A stretch of DNA of 64,000 nucleotides from Mycoplana rhizolycopersici. GTDB lineage: Bacteria; Pseudomonadota; Alphaproteobacteria; Rhizobiales; Rhizobiaceae. Under the pieces are notes generated by a model. It did no database searches. It was not told the origin of the DNA and worked only from the letters and a program-made list of their open reading frames with translations. A program made the position numbers and the translations under genes. This document shows, in pieces, positions 1-9,773 of this stretch (position 1 is the first letter of the stretch; every line of letters starts with the position of its first letter). The stretch covers positions 186,001-250,000 of the forward strand of contig NZ_JABXYK010000007.1 of NCBI RefSeq assembly GCF_013378445.1. The letters run 5' to 3'.

Positions 1-666
1 CGCGAGGACGATGTCGCGGTGCTGCTTCGCGATCTGACTGCTGAATATGGTCTTGTCGGCTATCTGCTCATCAACCTTCCCCCATCTGCCTCCACCGAGA
101 TCGCGCCGTTCGTGCTGATGACGAACTGGCCTGCGGAGATGCTTGAAGGTTACGATCGGGAAGGGCTCGTCCACGGCAGCCCCGTCATCGGACGCCTGCG
201 CATCAGCACGATCCCGTTTTCCTACGAGGCGGTCGCGATCAACTCGGTCCGCCTGGACGGGAAATCCCAGGTCGCCAATTCTCTCTTCGGCCGGTTCGGA
301 CTGCCGCGAGGCGCCTATTTCCCCGCCCACAATCCGCTCGGGCAGCGCGGCGCGCTGGCCTTCGGCGGAGAGCGCCCGGCCTTGTCGCATCTGGAAATGG
401 CCGAACTGAACGCCATTGCCAACCTCGCTTTCACCACAGTGCTGGATTGCCGGCTCGATGGACGCCGGCCGATCGCGCTTTCACAGCGCGAAATAGAATG
501 CCTGTCCTGGGTATCGGCCGGCAAGACCAGCGTGGAGATTTCCGGCATCCTCGGGCTGTCCGAGTATACCGTGAACCACTACCTGAACCGGGCGACGCGC
601 AAGCTCGATGCCGTCAATCGCGTGCAGGCGGTCGCCAAGGCGATGCGTGCCGGCATCCTGCAATGA
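1..666 (+). CDS. LuxR-family transcriptional regulator, 5' end missing
   Basis: The reading frame is open to the first base of the window, so the gene starts upstream. A GTG at 19 would give 215 residues, but alignment with the neighbour at 724 suggests that roughly 30 N-terminal residues lie outside. The C-terminal 65 residues form a LuxR-type helix-turn-helix (REIECLSWVSAGKTSVEIS, then LGLSEYTVNHYL). The upstream part looks like an autoinducer-binding-type domain (NWPAEML... W/Y motifs). It is a DNA-binding regulator, probably dimeric. No luxI-type synthase is visible nearby, so it may be a LuxR solo. It is followed after 57 bases by a paralogue, which points to tandem duplication. The ligand is unknown. 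Confidence 0.85.
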   Translation, partial: REDDVAVLLRDLTAEYGLVGYLLINLPPSASTEIAPFVLMTNWPAEMLEGYDREGLVHGSPVIGRLRISTIPFSYEAVAINSVRLDGKSQVANSLFGRFGLPRGAYFPAHNPLGQRGALAFGGERPALSHLEMAELNAIANLAFTTVLDCRLDGRRPIALSQREIECLSWVSAGKTSVEISGILGLSEYTVNHYLNRATRKLDAVNRVQAVAKAMRAGILQ

Positions 667-723
667 CGGTTCGGGTCGGGAAACTGAAATTCAGGTCAGC
701 CTGAGCAAGAACGGAGCTCATGA

Positions 724-1476
724 ATGCGGGGCGAGATGACGTTGGACGAGACGGGACGCGGCGGGCAGCGGGATGTGAGCGCTGAAATCGCCGCGCTGGA
801 GACGCAGTTCGATATCGTCCGCTTTCTTCGCCGGACGGGCGAGCAGTTCTCGCTCAAATACTTCATGGCGTTCTCGTTGCCGGGATTTGAGGCGGACAAG
901 CTCTCGCCGCACTCCATCGTCAGCAACTGGCCGGCCGAACTGATCGCCAAGTATGACGCGTTCAACATGGTTCGCCGCAGTCCGAGCATCCGCAAGCTGC
1001 GCACGACGACCGTGTCCTTCTCCTATGAGCTGGCGAAATGGGTCGAGGATACCGCGCAAAAGGAGAAGCCGATCGCCGAGCTTGCCGAAATGATGCGGCA
1101 GCATGGTGTGCTGACGGGGCATTTCTTTCCCGTCCACGATGCGCTCGGCAACCGGGGCGTCGTCGCCTGGTGCGGCGAGGAGCCGTCGATCAGCTTCGAA
1201 AGCCGCATGCTGCTGCAGATGATCTCGATCCAGGTCTTCAACCGCCTGGCGGAGATCGGTGCCGCCTGGAAGACGGGGCAGGTCAGCCTCACCGACCGCG
1301 AGGTGGAATGTTTGAGCTGGACCGCAGCCGGCAAGACGAGCCTCGAGATTGCCGAAATCCTCGGCCTTTCCGAACACACCGTCAATCACTACCTGAACCA
1401 GGTGACCCGCAAGCTGGAGGCGGTCAATCGCACACAGGCGGTCGTCAAGGCGATCAGGCGCGGCCTGATCACCTGA
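724..1476 (+). CDS. LuxR-family transcriptional regulator (autoinducer-binding type)
   Basis: The 250-residue protein has an N-terminal ligand-binding-like half (SNWPAELIAKYDAFN) and a C-terminal LuxR helix-turn-helix (DREVECLSWTAAGKTSLEI, LSEHTVNHYLNQVTRKL). It is clearly paralogous to the gene just upstream, with near-identical helix-turn-helix regions. The start at 724 follows a GGAG-like site at 713-717; an in-frame ATG at 736 is possible. Another ATG at 720 is out of frame. The pair probably forms one transcription unit. No acyl-homoserine lactone synthase is seen in the window, so the signal could come from another locus, another cell or a non-AHL ligand. Confidence 0.88.
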   Translation: MRGEMTLDETGRGGQRDVSAEIAALETQFDIVRFLRRTGEQFSLKYFMAFSLPGFEADKLSPHSIVSNWPAELIAKYDAFNMVRRSPSIRKLRTTTVSFSYELAKWVEDTAQKEKPIAELAEMMRQHGVLTGHFFPVHDALGNRGVVAWCGEEPSISFESRMLLQMISIQVFNRLAEIGAAWKTGQVSLTDREVECLSWTAAGKTSLEIAEILGLSEHTVNHYLNQVTRKLEAVNRTQAVVKAIRRGLIT

Positions 1477-1607
1477 GCTTCCTGGGCACCACCATCGCAC
1501 GTTGAACCTGACGGCATCTTTGGCGAGGTGGGGCTACTGTCCGAAAAACGTTCCGCTTGCACGATGAATGCGCTATCAACGCGCCAATTCATTCAGGCGA
1601 GGCAGAC

Positions 1608-2780
1608 ATGGCTGACGTTTCCAAGGATCAGGTACTGGATAGGCTTCGGACGGTGCGCGGTCCGGACATGGAAGGTAACATCGTCGATCTCGGCATGGTC
1701 TCCGACGTCTTCATCTCCGACGGTAAGGTCTATTTCTCGATCACCGTTCCCGCCGAACGTGCCAAGGAACTCGATCCGATGCGGGCGGCGGCCGAGCGGG
1801 TCGTGCGCGATATTCCGGGCGTCAAGGCGGCCATGGTGGCGCTGACGGCGGACAAGAAGGCCGGTGCCGCCTCGCAGCCGGTTTCCCGCCCCGCCCCGCA
1901 GGCTTCCGCCGCGCATTCACACGCCGGTCACGCGCATGCACCCGCAGGCGGTCCGGCGCCGCGCGCCAAGATCGGCATACCCGGCGTGGGCGCGATCGTG
2001 GCCGTCGCCTCGGGTAAGGGCGGGGTCGGAAAGTCGACCACAGCCGTCAACCTGGCGCTGGCGCTGAAGGCAAACGGCCTGCGGGTCGGCATCCTCGATG
2101 CCGACATCTACGGACCGTCCATGCCGCGCCTCCTGAAGATTTCCGGGCGGCCGCAGCAGATCGAGAACCGCATCATCAAGCCGATGGAGAACTACGGCAT
2201 CAAGGTCATGTCTATGGGCTTTCTCGTCGACGAGGAGGTGGCGATGATCTGGCGCGGGCCGATGATCCAGTCGGCGCTGATGCAGATGCTGCGGGAAGTG
2301 GCCTGGGGCGAACTCGATGTGCTCGTCGTCGACATGCCGCCCGGCACGGGCGATGCCCAGCTGACCATGGCCCAGCAGGTTCCGCTCGCCGGCGCCGTAA
2401 TCGTCTCCACGCCACAGGACCTGGCGCTGATCGACGCCCGCAAGGGACTGAACATGTTCAACAAGGTCGAAGTGCCGGTGCTCGGCATCATCGAGAACAT
2501 GAGCTACTTCATCGCCCCCGACACGGGAAACCGCTACGATATCTTCGGTCACGGCGGCGCGCGCAAGGAAGCCGAGCGGATCGGCGTGCCCTTCCTCGGC
2601 GAGGTGCCGCTGACGATGGATATTCGCGAGACGTCGGATGCCGGCACGCCCGTCGTCGTCTCCAATCCGGAAGGGGCGGCAGCCAAAACCTATCGCGAGA
2701 TCGCTACGCGTATGTGGGAAGGCCTCAAGGCCCGCCAGGCGGCAGGCGGCCGCACTGCGCCCGCGATCGTTTTCGAGTGA
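1608..2780 (+). CDS. mrp: Mrp/ApbC (NBP35) family P-loop ATPase, iron-sulfur carrier
   Basis: The 390-residue protein has an N-terminal DUF59/MIP18-like domain (about residues 5-85), a His/Pro/Ala-rich linker (about 90-125), and a MinD-type ATPase domain with the deviant Walker A GKGGVGKST (136-144), DADIYGPSMPR and DMPPGTGDAQL. Family members bind and deliver Fe-S clusters in the cytoplasm. The ATG at 1608 is chosen because AGGCGAGG precedes it; a longer TTG start at 1557 has no such site. Oddity: where many Mrp proteins carry a CxxC cluster-binding motif after ENMS, this protein has A303-P-D-T306, so the classical bridging cysteines are absent. Confidence 0.93.
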   Translation: MADVSKDQVLDRLRTVRGPDMEGNIVDLGMVSDVFISDGKVYFSITVPAERAKELDPMRAAAERVVRDIPGVKAAMVALTADKKAGAASQPVSRPAPQASAAHSHAGHAHAPAGGPAPRAKIGIPGVGAIVAVASGKGGVGKSTTAVNLALALKANGLRVGILDADIYGPSMPRLLKISGRPQQIENRIIKPMENYGIKVMSMGFLVDEEVAMIWRGPMIQSALMQMLREVAWGELDVLVVDMPPGTGDAQLTMAQQVPLAGAVIVSTPQDLALIDARKGLNMFNKVEVPVLGIIENMSYFIAPDTGNRYDIFGHGGARKEAERIGVPFLGEVPLTMDIRETSDAGTPVVVSNPEGAAAKTYREIATRMWEGLKARQAAGGRTAPAIVFE

Positions 2781-2919
2781 GCGCCGCCGGAAGATGGCGG
2801 GAATGAGGCGGGGCTTGATTTTGATGTTGCGCCGCGCAATATGCCTTTCCGCCGTGCGGTCCTGAGCGCGGCCAGACAAGGCAAAGGTGAGCGTTGGTCT
2901 TCCTCGGAGCCACCCGCAA

Positions 2920-3903
2920 TTGATTACCGTCTATCGTTCGAACGGGGAAGCGCTGCTTCTGACGCCCGAGATGATGGCGGATTCCGCCTCGGTTCCTCCG
3001 GGCGTCGTCTGGGTCGATCTCCTGTCTCCCACCCATGAGGAGGACGCGTTCGTCGAAAAACTGCTCGGCATCGACGTTCCGACCCGCGACGAGTTGAAGG
3101 ACATCGAGCCCTCGAGCCGCCTCTATATGCAGGACGATGTGGTCTACATGACCGCCTCGCTCGTCTACAAGGCTGACAGCGAGCAGCCGCAACTCACCGA
3201 TGTCGCCTTCATCCTGACCGATCACTGCCTGCTGACGATCCGCTATGCCGAGCCGCGCGCGTTCGATCTCTTCCGGACAGCGATGCCGCGCATCACCGGC
3301 GGCTGTCGCTCCGGCACGGTTATGATCACGCGTCTCATGGAGACGATCGTCGATCGCACCGCCGAGATTATGGAGACTTCGGTGGCCAAAGCCGACACGC
3401 TGTCTCTGGAGGTCTTCGGTGACAAGCGCCATCTCAGCCGCAGGCCGCCGCGTTATCTCGAGGACCGGCTGATCGCGGTCTCCGCCCTGCATCGCCTCGT
3501 CGCCAAGACCCGCGACAGCCTCATGTCGCTGTCGCGGTTGATGACGTTCCTCTACGCGACCCCGGTTCTGCAGCCCGATCGCGAGAGCCGGGAGTTGTGC
3601 CGCACCGTTTCGCGCGATATCCAGTCGCTTTCGGAGCACGCGAGTTTCATCGCCAGCAACATTTCGTTCCTGCTCGATGCCTCGCTCGGCCTGATCAATC
3701 TGGAGCAGAACCAGATCATCAAGATTTTCTCGATCGCATCCGTGGTCCTGCTGCCTCCGACGCTGATCGCCTCGGTTTATGGTATGAACTTCGACATCAT
3801 GCCAGAGCTCCACGTAGGCTACGGCTACCCGTTGGCGCTGGGCGCAATGGTGGTGTCTGCCGTGATACCCTTCCTCTTTTTTCGCTGGAAAGGCTGGCTC
3901 TAG
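2920..3903 (+). CDS. corA: CorA-family divalent cation (magnesium) transporter
   Basis: This is a CorA-type channel for Mg2+ (sometimes Co2+/Ni2+) in the inner membrane. The C-terminus has the two family transmembrane helices, with the signature YGMNF at the end of the first and PELHVGYGYPLALGA between them. The long N-terminal part is the cytosolic domain. The start is uncertain. A GTG at 2887 adds 11 residues. I prefer TTG at 2920, which gives the family-like beginning MITVYRSNGEALL and has CGGAG at 2905-2909 upstream. It is followed after 15 bases by kup, so the two cation transporters may be co-transcribed. Confidence 0.87.
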   Translation: MITVYRSNGEALLLTPEMMADSASVPPGVVWVDLLSPTHEEDAFVEKLLGIDVPTRDELKDIEPSSRLYMQDDVVYMTASLVYKADSEQPQLTDVAFILTDHCLLTIRYAEPRAFDLFRTAMPRITGGCRSGTVMITRLMETIVDRTAEIMETSVAKADTLSLEVFGDKRHLSRRPPRYLEDRLIAVSALHRLVAKTRDSLMSLSRLMTFLYATPVLQPDRESRELCRTVSRDIQSLSEHASFIASNISFLLDASLGLINLEQNQIIKIFSIASVVLLPPTLIASVYGMNFDIMPELHVGYGYPLALGAMVVSAVIPFLFFRWKGWL

Positions 3904-3918
3904 AGCCTGTTCGCAACC

Positions 3919-5820
3919 ATGTCGCATCCCCAAGCACATGCCGCAGCCGGAAGCAGCCGTGTGCGCGCGCTCTTTGCCCTCGCACTCGGGTCGGTCGGGG
4001 TCGTCTACGGCGACATCGGTACGAGCCCGCTCTACGCATTCCGCGAGGCGCTGCGCCCGATCTCCCACGACGGCGTCACCTGGGACGAGGTGGTCGGCCT
4101 GATCTCGCTCGTTATCTGGACGCTGACGATCATCGTCACCCTGAAATACGTACTTTTCCTCCTGCGCGCCGACAACCAGGGCGAGGGCGGCACGCTTTCG
4201 CTGCTGGCGTTGTTGATGAAGACGGCGAACGGCCACAGGGCGATCCTGTTCTTCATGGGGATCGCAGGCGCAGCGCTCTTCATCGGCGATGCGATGATCA
4301 CACCGGCACTGTCGGTTCTCTCTGCCGTCGAGGGCCTGAAGCTCGTCACGCCGACCCTGTCGGACTACGTGGTGCCGATCTCCGTCGTGATCCTGGTGAT
4401 GCTTTTTGCCGTCCAGTCCTGGGGAACGCATGCGGTTTCCAAGTTCTTCGGGCCGATCACCGCGGTGTGGTTCATCGTGATGGCAGTCGCCGGTGCGGCG
4501 CATCTGAGCGACGACTTTACCATCCTTGCAGCCTTCAACCCGCTCTATGCCGTCAACTTCCTCTATAGTGACGGCTATCTCGGCTTCGTGGTTCTCGGTG
4601 CCGTGTTCCTGACGGTGACGGGGGCCGAAGCGCTCTATGCCGACCTCGGCCATTTCGGCCGGCGGCCGATCCAGTGGGCGTGGTTCTGTCTCGTTTTCCC
4701 GGCGCTGACGCTGAACTATCTGGGGCAGGGGGCGCTCGTGCTGAAGCACCCCGAGGCGATCGACAATCCGTTCTTCCTGCTGTTCCCGCAATGGATGCTG
4801 CTGCCGATCGTCATCCTGGCCACCGCCGCCACTATCATCGCCAGCCAGGCGGTGATCACCGGCGCGTTTTCCATCACCCGCCAGGCGATCCACCTCGGCT
4901 TCCTGCCGCGCATGGAGATCTTCCACACCTCGGAGACACAGACGGGGCAGATCTATCTGCCCGCCGTCAACGCCATCCTGCTCTTCGGCGTGATGATGCT
5001 CGTCTTCCTGTTCGGCTCGTCCGAGGGGCTGGCGACGGCCTACGGTATCTCGGTCACCGGCGCCATGGTCGTCACCACCGTGCTGGCCTTCGAGTTCCTG
5101 CGCATGCGCTGGCGCTGGAAGGCTTCGACCGCGGTCATGGTTCTTCTTCCGCTGTTCCTGCTGGAGCTGACCTTCCTCGGCGCAAACCTGCTGAAGATCC
5201 ACGACGGCGGATATGTGCCTATCCTCATCGCGGCGGTCTGCATGCTTCTGATGTGGACATGGGTGCGCGGCACCGCACTGCTGCGCGAGAAGACGCGTCA
5301 CATCGAAGTGCCGCTGGAGGCCTTCGTGAAGTCGATCGAGAGGAAGAGCGCGCACGCGCCGGTTTCTGTTTCCGGCACCGCGATCTTTCTGACGAGCGAT
5401 CCCGAATCGGCGCCAGCCGCCCTGCTGCACAACATCAAGCATAACCGCGTGCTGCACGAGCAGAACTTCATTCTGACCATCATCTCGACCAACACCCCGA
5501 AGGTAGCGCCGGCCGAACGCTGCAGCGTGGAACGCCTGTCCGACCGCTTTGCCCGCATCCAGGTGCGCTTCGGCTTCATGGAGACGCAGAACGTCTCCCA
5601 GGCGTTGGGCCTGTTTCGGAAATCGGGCGTGAAGTTCGACATCATGTCGACGTCGTTCTATCTCGGCCGCCGCAAGCTCGTGCCCGACCGGCATTCCGGC
5701 ATGCCCTACTGGCAGGATCGTCTCTATATCGCCATGGCGAACGCCGCCATCGATCCGTCCGACTATTTCCGCCTTCCGACGAATCGCGTGGTCGAGCTGG
5801 GCTCGCAGGTCATCATCTGA
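3919..5820 (+). CDS. kup: Kup-type low-affinity potassium uptake transporter
   Basis: The 633-residue protein matches the KUP/HAK/KT family in length and motifs: [20 protein letters not shown] at the N-terminus, [15 protein letters not shown], and [17 protein letters not shown]. About twelve hydrophobic segments are followed by a cytosolic C-terminal domain beginning around residue 455. It takes up K+ with protons across the inner membrane. The start ATG at 3919 lies 15 bases after corA and has only a weak ribosome site, which fits translational coupling. Rhizobia often carry several kup copies, so the exact paralogue number cannot be given. Confidence 0.95.
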   Translation: MSHPQAHAAAGSSRVRALFALALGSVGVVYGDIGTSPLYAFREALRPISHDGVTWDEVVGLISLVIWTLTIIVTLKYVLFLLRADNQGEGGTLSLLALLMKTANGHRAILFFMGIAGAALFIGDAMITPALSVLSAVEGLKLVTPTLSDYVVPISVVILVMLFAVQSWGTHAVSKFFGPITAVWFIVMAVAGAAHLSDDFTILAAFNPLYAVNFLYSDGYLGFVVLGAVFLTVTGAEALYADLGHFGRRPIQWAWFCLVFPALTLNYLGQGALVLKHPEAIDNPFFLLFPQWMLLPIVILATAATIIASQAVITGAFSITRQAIHLGFLPRMEIFHTSETQTGQIYLPAVNAILLFGVMMLVFLFGSSEGLATAYGISVTGAMVVTTVLAFEFLRMRWRWKASTAVMVLLPLFLLELTFLGANLLKIHDGGYVPILIAAVCMLLMWTWVRGTALLREKTRHIEVPLEAFVKSIERKSAHAPVSVSGTAIFLTSDPESAPAALLHNIKHNRVLHEQNFILTIISTNTPKVAPAERCSVERLSDRFARIQVRFGFMETQNVSQALGLFRKSGVKFDIMSTSFYLGRRKLVPDRHSGMPYWQDRLYIAMANAAIDPSDYFRLPTNRVVELGSQVII

Positions 5821-5919
5821 CGGCGCTTCCGCCTTGCATGGCGTGCTCACGCCGTCTTCGCGCCAATGTGAACGGCACGTGGACGGATGCGGCCGCCTTG
5901 CGGGTTCGAGTGCGCCGGC

Positions 5920-5942
5920 GTTAACCGTCCATCAAGGTTAAT
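5920..5942. promoter_or_regulatory. Inverted GTTAACC/GGTTAAT pair, candidate CtrA half-sites
   Basis: GTTAACC (5920-5926) and GGTTAAT (5936-5942) face each other across nine bases, about 140 bases upstream of the cell-wall hydrolase. The half-sites resemble the TTAACC part of the alphaproteobacterial CtrA motif. The spacing does not match the classical TTAA-N7-TTAA arrangement, so the assignment is tentative. Confidence 0.3.
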
Positions 5943-6080
5943 TCTTCATTCTCTGGCAACGAACAGGCCGAACTCGCCCGCTTCCGGGTCGGCTTCAGCA
6001 AGTTATATCGCCAGCAGGCCGCGTGCCCTCGCAACCCGGGGGGCGACGATCCCGCTCGGCTGCGTTGTCGGAGTGTATCG

Positions 6081-7262
6081 GTGCGTATCAGTCGCGTTGG
6101 AATGATCAGGCAGGTGCTGCAGCGCCGCGGATGGCGTGCTCCCTTTGCCATCGGGGTCGCCCTTTATGCAGGTTCCGCCGCCGATGTCGGCCACTCGGAC
6201 CTCGCCACCTTCGTCTCCGGCGTCAATCGCAAGGGCGGCAACCAGCAGCTCGTCATGACGCGCTCGCCGGCAGGTGCCGTCCACGCCGTCGATATCGCCT
6301 TCAACGACCCGATCACGACCGGTGCTCTCGCCGGCGGCGCGGGCCTGCAGATGCCGGACGGCGAGCAGGCGTCGTTGCTGAACGCCCACAAGGGGCAGGG
6401 CGGCATCCCGGACGAAAAGCGCGTGACGCGCGACCAGAAGAAGGGACGCATCGTCGCCGTGACGCCGGTGGCGCCGCCCAAGGCCTTCACCGCGGGCTCG
6501 GTGCTCGACCGCCAGGCCTCGCTGCTTGATCCGGACTTCGACGGCGAGGAGCAGATGCGATTCGCCGCGCCCAAGATCAAGGGCAAGGAAATCGAGATCG
6601 CGACCGCCTTCTACCGCAAGAAGCCGGCCGCCGCCGATCCGGGCATCCCCGCAGTGCTCGCCGGCCTCGTCAACAACGACCGCGCCGACGTTCTCGCCAC
6701 CGCCTATGCGCCGGCGCAGCCGGATTATGCCCGGACATCGCCGTTCGATTCGATTCTGACGAAGAAGGACGACGCCGACGGCCGCTTCGTCCCGAGCATC
6801 GCTCCCGAAGACCACGCCTGGGCCGCAGCCGTACTGCCAGCCACCGTCTTCTCCGAGGCGGAACAGAAGTGCCTGACGACCGGCATCTACTTCGAGGCGC
6901 GTGGCGAATCGCTGAAGGGCCAGGCGGCCGTTGCGCAGGTCATCCTCAACCGTGTGCGCAATCCGGCCTATCCGGATACGATCTGCAGCGTCGTCTACCA
7001 GGGCGAGAAACTGCGGACGGGCTGCCAGTTCTCATTCACCTGCGACGGCATCCCCGACATCGTGCTGGCGCCCTGGCACTGGAAGACCGCCAAGGAGATC
7101 GCCATGGCGGTGACAGCGGGAAAGATCTGGCTGCCGGAGATCGGTTCCTCTACCCACTACCACGCAACCTATGTGCGGCCGAACTGGGGGCCGACGATGA
7201 AGCGCGTGGCAAAGATCGGCAAGCACATCTTCTACCGCACCTATGGCGGCGGCTGGATCTGA
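6081..7262 (+). CDS. Cell wall hydrolase, SleB-like (Hydrolase_2 domain)
   Basis: The 393-residue protein ends in a SleB/CwlJ-type hydrolase domain (about residues 262-390) with the conserved CLTTGIYFEARGE, in which E272 is the likely catalytic acid, then GQAAVAQVILNRVRNP and a Cys-bearing CQFSFTCDG stretch. Such domains cleave peptidoglycan as lytic transglycosylases or amidases. Residues 20-36 are hydrophobic and probably form a signal or anchor; residues 37-260 are low-complexity and family-variable. The start is GTG at 6081; an in-frame ATG at 6102 would also keep the hydrophobic stretch. The paired GTTAACC sequences upstream could link expression to the cell cycle, but this is only inferred. 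Confidence 0.88.
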   Translation: MRISRVGMIRQVLQRRGWRAPFAIGVALYAGSAADVGHSDLATFVSGVNRKGGNQQLVMTRSPAGAVHAVDIAFNDPITTGALAGGAGLQMPDGEQASLLNAHKGQGGIPDEKRVTRDQKKGRIVAVTPVAPPKAFTAGSVLDRQASLLDPDFDGEEQMRFAAPKIKGKEIEIATAFYRKKPAAADPGIPAVLAGLVNNDRADVLATAYAPAQPDYARTSPFDSILTKKDDADGRFVPSIAPEDHAWAAAVLPATVFSEAEQKCLTTGIYFEARGESLKGQAAVAQVILNRVRNPAYPDTICSVVYQGEKLRTGCQFSFTCDGIPDIVLAPWHWKTAKEIAMAVTAGKIWLPEIGSSTHYHATYVRPNWGPTMKRVAKIGKHIFYRTYGGGWI

Positions 7263-7424
7263 CGCCAATGGGGTCCTCTCGACGCTCATTGGTATGAGTC
7301 CGGCTGCGGCAATCGGGCGCGGCAGCAGCGATTCCGTGCCGTCGGCCGGCCGGATTCGGCGAAATCTCTGTAATGCATTGAATTTGTTGATTTAATTTCG
7401 CACTGGTCAAAGCTTCGCCCCGCC

Positions 7425-7453
7425 TTGACTATGCAAGCCCCTAAAACTATGTT
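7425..7453 (+). promoter_or_regulatory. Candidate sigma70-type promoter of the atp F0 operon
   Basis: TTGACT (7425-7430) is followed after 17 bases by TATGTT (7448-7453), close to alphaproteobacterial housekeeping promoter elements. It lies about 100 bases upstream of atpI in a 290-base gene-free stretch and is the best promoter match I see there. Confidence 0.5.
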
Positions 7454-7552
7454 GCGCCCGACTTCAATCGGGCCTGAAGCTGGCTTAATACCTAGCCGTG
7501 AATATGTCCGCATTAGGGCGCAAGCGTCCAGCGGAACCGGGAGGGAAGCGCC

Positions 7553-7927
7553 ATGAAGGGCAGCCGTAAGGGTAGTCTCGAAGAGAGGTTGCAGCGTCTC
7601 GATGCGGAGCTCGCAAAGAGGCGTGCAGAGGATACGGCAGGTGATGCCGCGGAGGAGAAGGCAACCGCAAGCCGAAAGGGCTATGCGGAGGCCATGAAGC
7701 TCTCAAGCGAATTCATCGCGGCGGTGATCGTCGGTGCCCTCCTCGGCTATCTTTTGGACCGGTTTGTGGGCACGGCCCCATGGGGTATGATCGTGCTGTT
7801 GATGCTGGGCTTCTGCGCCGGTGTCTTGAATGTGATGCGTTCGGCGGGAATGGTGGCATCGCCCCATCCGGTCGACAGGATGGCCGGCAGGGATGCGGCC
7901 GGCAAGACGAAGAAGGACGGGGCGTAA
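7553..7927 (+). CDS. atpI: F0F1 ATP synthase subunit I (AtpI)
   Basis: This small membrane protein (124 residues) has a charged, Lys/Glu-rich N-terminus followed by two hydrophobic helices (about residues 48-95, including [19 protein letters not shown]). That is the layout of the AtpI family, which helps assemble the c-ring. It is the first gene of the F0 operon and is preceded by a strong ribosome site (GGGAGGGAAG). The downstream neighbour atpB starts 58 bases after its stop. The assignment rests on length, topology and position more than on invariant residues. Confidence 0.88.
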   Translation: MKGSRKGSLEERLQRLDAELAKRRAEDTAGDAAEEKATASRKGYAEAMKLSSEFIAAVIVGALLGYLLDRFVGTAPWGMIVLLMLGFCAGVLNVMRSAGMVASPHPVDRMAGRDAAGKTKKDGA

Positions 7928-7985
7928 GCGCCGTCCGTTTTTGAGGAATTCCGCCCGGCGGGCGGCAAACGAGAGAGAAAAAGCG

Positions 7986-8738
7986 GTGGCAAACGATCCG
8001 ACCCATCAGTTTCTGGTCAACAAGATTGTTCCGATCGAGATTGGCGGAATCGATTTCTCGTTCACCAACGCATCGCTGTTCATGGTCGCGTCCGCCGCGG
8101 TCGCCTCCGGCTTCCTCTACCTGACGACCTCGCAGCGCGGCATCATCCCGAGCCGTATGCAGTCGGTCTCGGAAATGTCCTACGAATTCATCGCCTCGAT
8201 GCTGCGCGAAGGTGCTGGCAGCAGCGGCATGAAGTTCTTCCCGATGGTTTTCTCGCTGTTCATGTTCATCCTGACGGCGAACCTGCTCGGCATGATGCCG
8301 TATTTCTTCACGGTAACGAGCCAGATCATCGTAACCTTCGCCCTGGCACTGTTCGTCATCGGCACGGTCGTTCTCTACGGTTTCTACAAGCACGGTTTCG
8401 GCTTCCTCAAGCTGTTCGTGCCCCATGGCGTCCCCGGCGCCCTGCTGCCGCTCGTCGTCACGATCGAGATCATCTCGTTCCTGTCGCGCCCGATCAGCCT
8501 CTCCGTCCGTCTCTTCGCCAACATGCTGGCGGGACACATCACGCTCAAGGTGTTCGCAGGCTTCGTCGCCTCGCTCGGAGCCCTTGGCGCGCTCGGTGTC
8601 GGCGGCGCGATCCTGCCCCTCATCATGACGGTCGCCCTGACCGGTCTCGAGTTCCTCGTGGCATTCCTGCAGGCCTATGTCTTTGCGGTACTGACGTGCA
8701 TGTACCTCAATGACGCGATCCATCCGGGCAGCCACTAA
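7986..8738 (+). CDS. atpB: F0F1 ATP synthase subunit a
   Basis: The 250-residue proton-channel subunit of F0 in the inner membrane. It carries the essential arginine (R175) in [14 protein letters not shown], which works with the c-ring carboxylate, and the expected hydrophobic segments. The GTG at 7986 gives the family-like beginning MANDPTHQF. Reading frames open further upstream encode an Arg-rich stretch unlike any family N-terminus and are rejected. It lies between atpI and atpE in the conserved F0 order. Confidence 0.96.
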   Translation: MANDPTHQFLVNKIVPIEIGGIDFSFTNASLFMVASAAVASGFLYLTTSQRGIIPSRMQSVSEMSYEFIASMLREGAGSSGMKFFPMVFSLFMFILTANLLGMMPYFFTVTSQIIVTFALALFVIGTVVLYGFYKHGFGFLKLFVPHGVPGALLPLVVTIEIISFLSRPISLSVRLFANMLAGHITLKVFAGFVASLGALGALGVGGAILPLIMTVALTGLEFLVAFLQAYVFAVLTCMYLNDAIHPGSH

Positions 8739-8803
8739 GGATAAAGTCGTTGGTGCGTTCCGCACCAGTCCAAGCCGCAACAACCCATTCGAAGGAGTTC
8801 ATC

Positions 8804-9031
8804 ATGGAAGCGGAAGCAGCAAAGTACATCGGCGCAGGTCTCGCATGCTTTGGCATGGCCGGCACGGCCCTCGGCCTCGGCAACATCTTCGGCAACTACC
8901 TCGCCGGCGCCCTGCGCAACCCGTCTGCTGCTGACGGCCAGTTCGGCCGCCTCGTATTCGGCTTTGCCGTTACGGAAGCTCTGGGCATCTTCTCGCTGCT
9001 CATCGCTCTGCTGCTGCTCTTCGCCGTCTGA
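8804..9031 (+). CDS. atpE: F0F1 ATP synthase subunit c
   Basis: The 75-residue hairpin protein forms the rotating c-ring. The first helix contains the small-residue packing stretch ([18 protein letters not shown]) and the second holds the proton-carrying carboxylate E58 in [11 protein letters not shown]. The polar loop ALRNPSA lies between them. The ATG at 8804 follows GAAGGAG at 8791-8797. The next gene begins 72 bases downstream, a longer gap than elsewhere in the operon, as is common around atpE, which is made in higher amounts. Confidence 0.97.
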   Translation: MEAEAAKYIGAGLACFGMAGTALGLGNIFGNYLAGALRNPSAADGQFGRLVFGFAVTEALGIFSLLIALLLLFAV

Positions 9032-9103
9032 TAACGGATGGAAGACCGGACCACGGTTCCAGGCGAGCCGTGGTCCGCTTGAATTTTGCACCTGGAGGTG
9101 AGC

Positions 9104-9763
9104 ATGTCTGCGACCGCGGCCAAGGCCGAGTCCATCCCATTCAAGATCGCTCAGGCCGAGACCACGACGGAGACGCAGGACGCTGCTCCGGCAGGTGATG
9201 CCCACGGCACCACCGCACCGGCAGGCGAGCTGCATACCGAAACCGGGGTCGCTCACGGTGAGGAGCATGGAAGCGGCGTATTCCCGCCCTTCGATTCTTC
9301 GACCTTCGCCTCCCAGCTTCTGTGGCTGGCGATCACCTTCGGTATTTTCTACCTGATCATGTCAAAGGTCATCGTGCCGCGCATCGGTTCGATCCTCGAG
9401 ACCCGTCATGACCGGATCGCTCAGGATCTGGACGAGGCGTCTCGACTGAAGAGCGAAGCCGACGACGCGATCTCGACCTATGAAAAGGAACTGGCTGACG
9501 CCCGTTCCAAGGGCAACGCGATCGCCAACGAGGCGCGCGAAGCCGCCAAGGCCAAGGCGGAAGCCGAACGCCAGAAGATCGAGGAAAGCCTCAACGGCAA
9601 GATCGCTGCCGCCGAGACCCGCATCGCCGGGATCAAGGACAAGGCGCTCGCCGATGTCGGCGCGATCGCCGAAGAGACGGCATCGGCCGTCGTCGAACAG
9701 CTGCTCGGCAGCAAGACGACCAAGGCCGAGATATCGGCCGCGGTCAAGGCTGCAGGGAAGTAA
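9104..9763 (+). CDS. F0F1 ATP synthase subunit b' (AtpG/AtpF2)
   Basis: The 219-residue peripheral-stalk subunit. A long Ala/Thr/His-rich N-terminal extension (residues 1-65) precedes one transmembrane helix (about 70-90, [18 protein letters not shown]) and a long charged coiled-coil rich in Ala, Lys and Glu. Alphaproteobacteria typically carry two divergent b subunits, b' and b, and this is the first. The ATG at 9104 is preceded by TGGAGGTG. The extended N-terminus is characteristic of b' in rhizobia. It pairs with the shorter b subunit ten bases downstream. Confidence 0.93.
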   Translation: MSATAAKAESIPFKIAQAETTTETQDAAPAGDAHGTTAPAGELHTETGVAHGEEHGSGVFPPFDSSTFASQLLWLAITFGIFYLIMSKVIVPRIGSILETRHDRIAQDLDEASRLKSEADDAISTYEKELADARSKGNAIANEAREAAKAKAEAERQKIEESLNGKIAAAETRIAGIKDKALADVGAIAEETASAVVEQLLGSKTTKAEISAAVKAAGK

Positions 9764-9773
9764 GGAGCGGACC

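Noticed and set aside
2725..5850. A very long open frame on the minus strand across corA and kup
   Set aside because: It is antisense to two strongly conserved transporter genes, and its product is a low-complexity Arg/His/Gln-rich sequence with no domain. High GC content makes such frames common.
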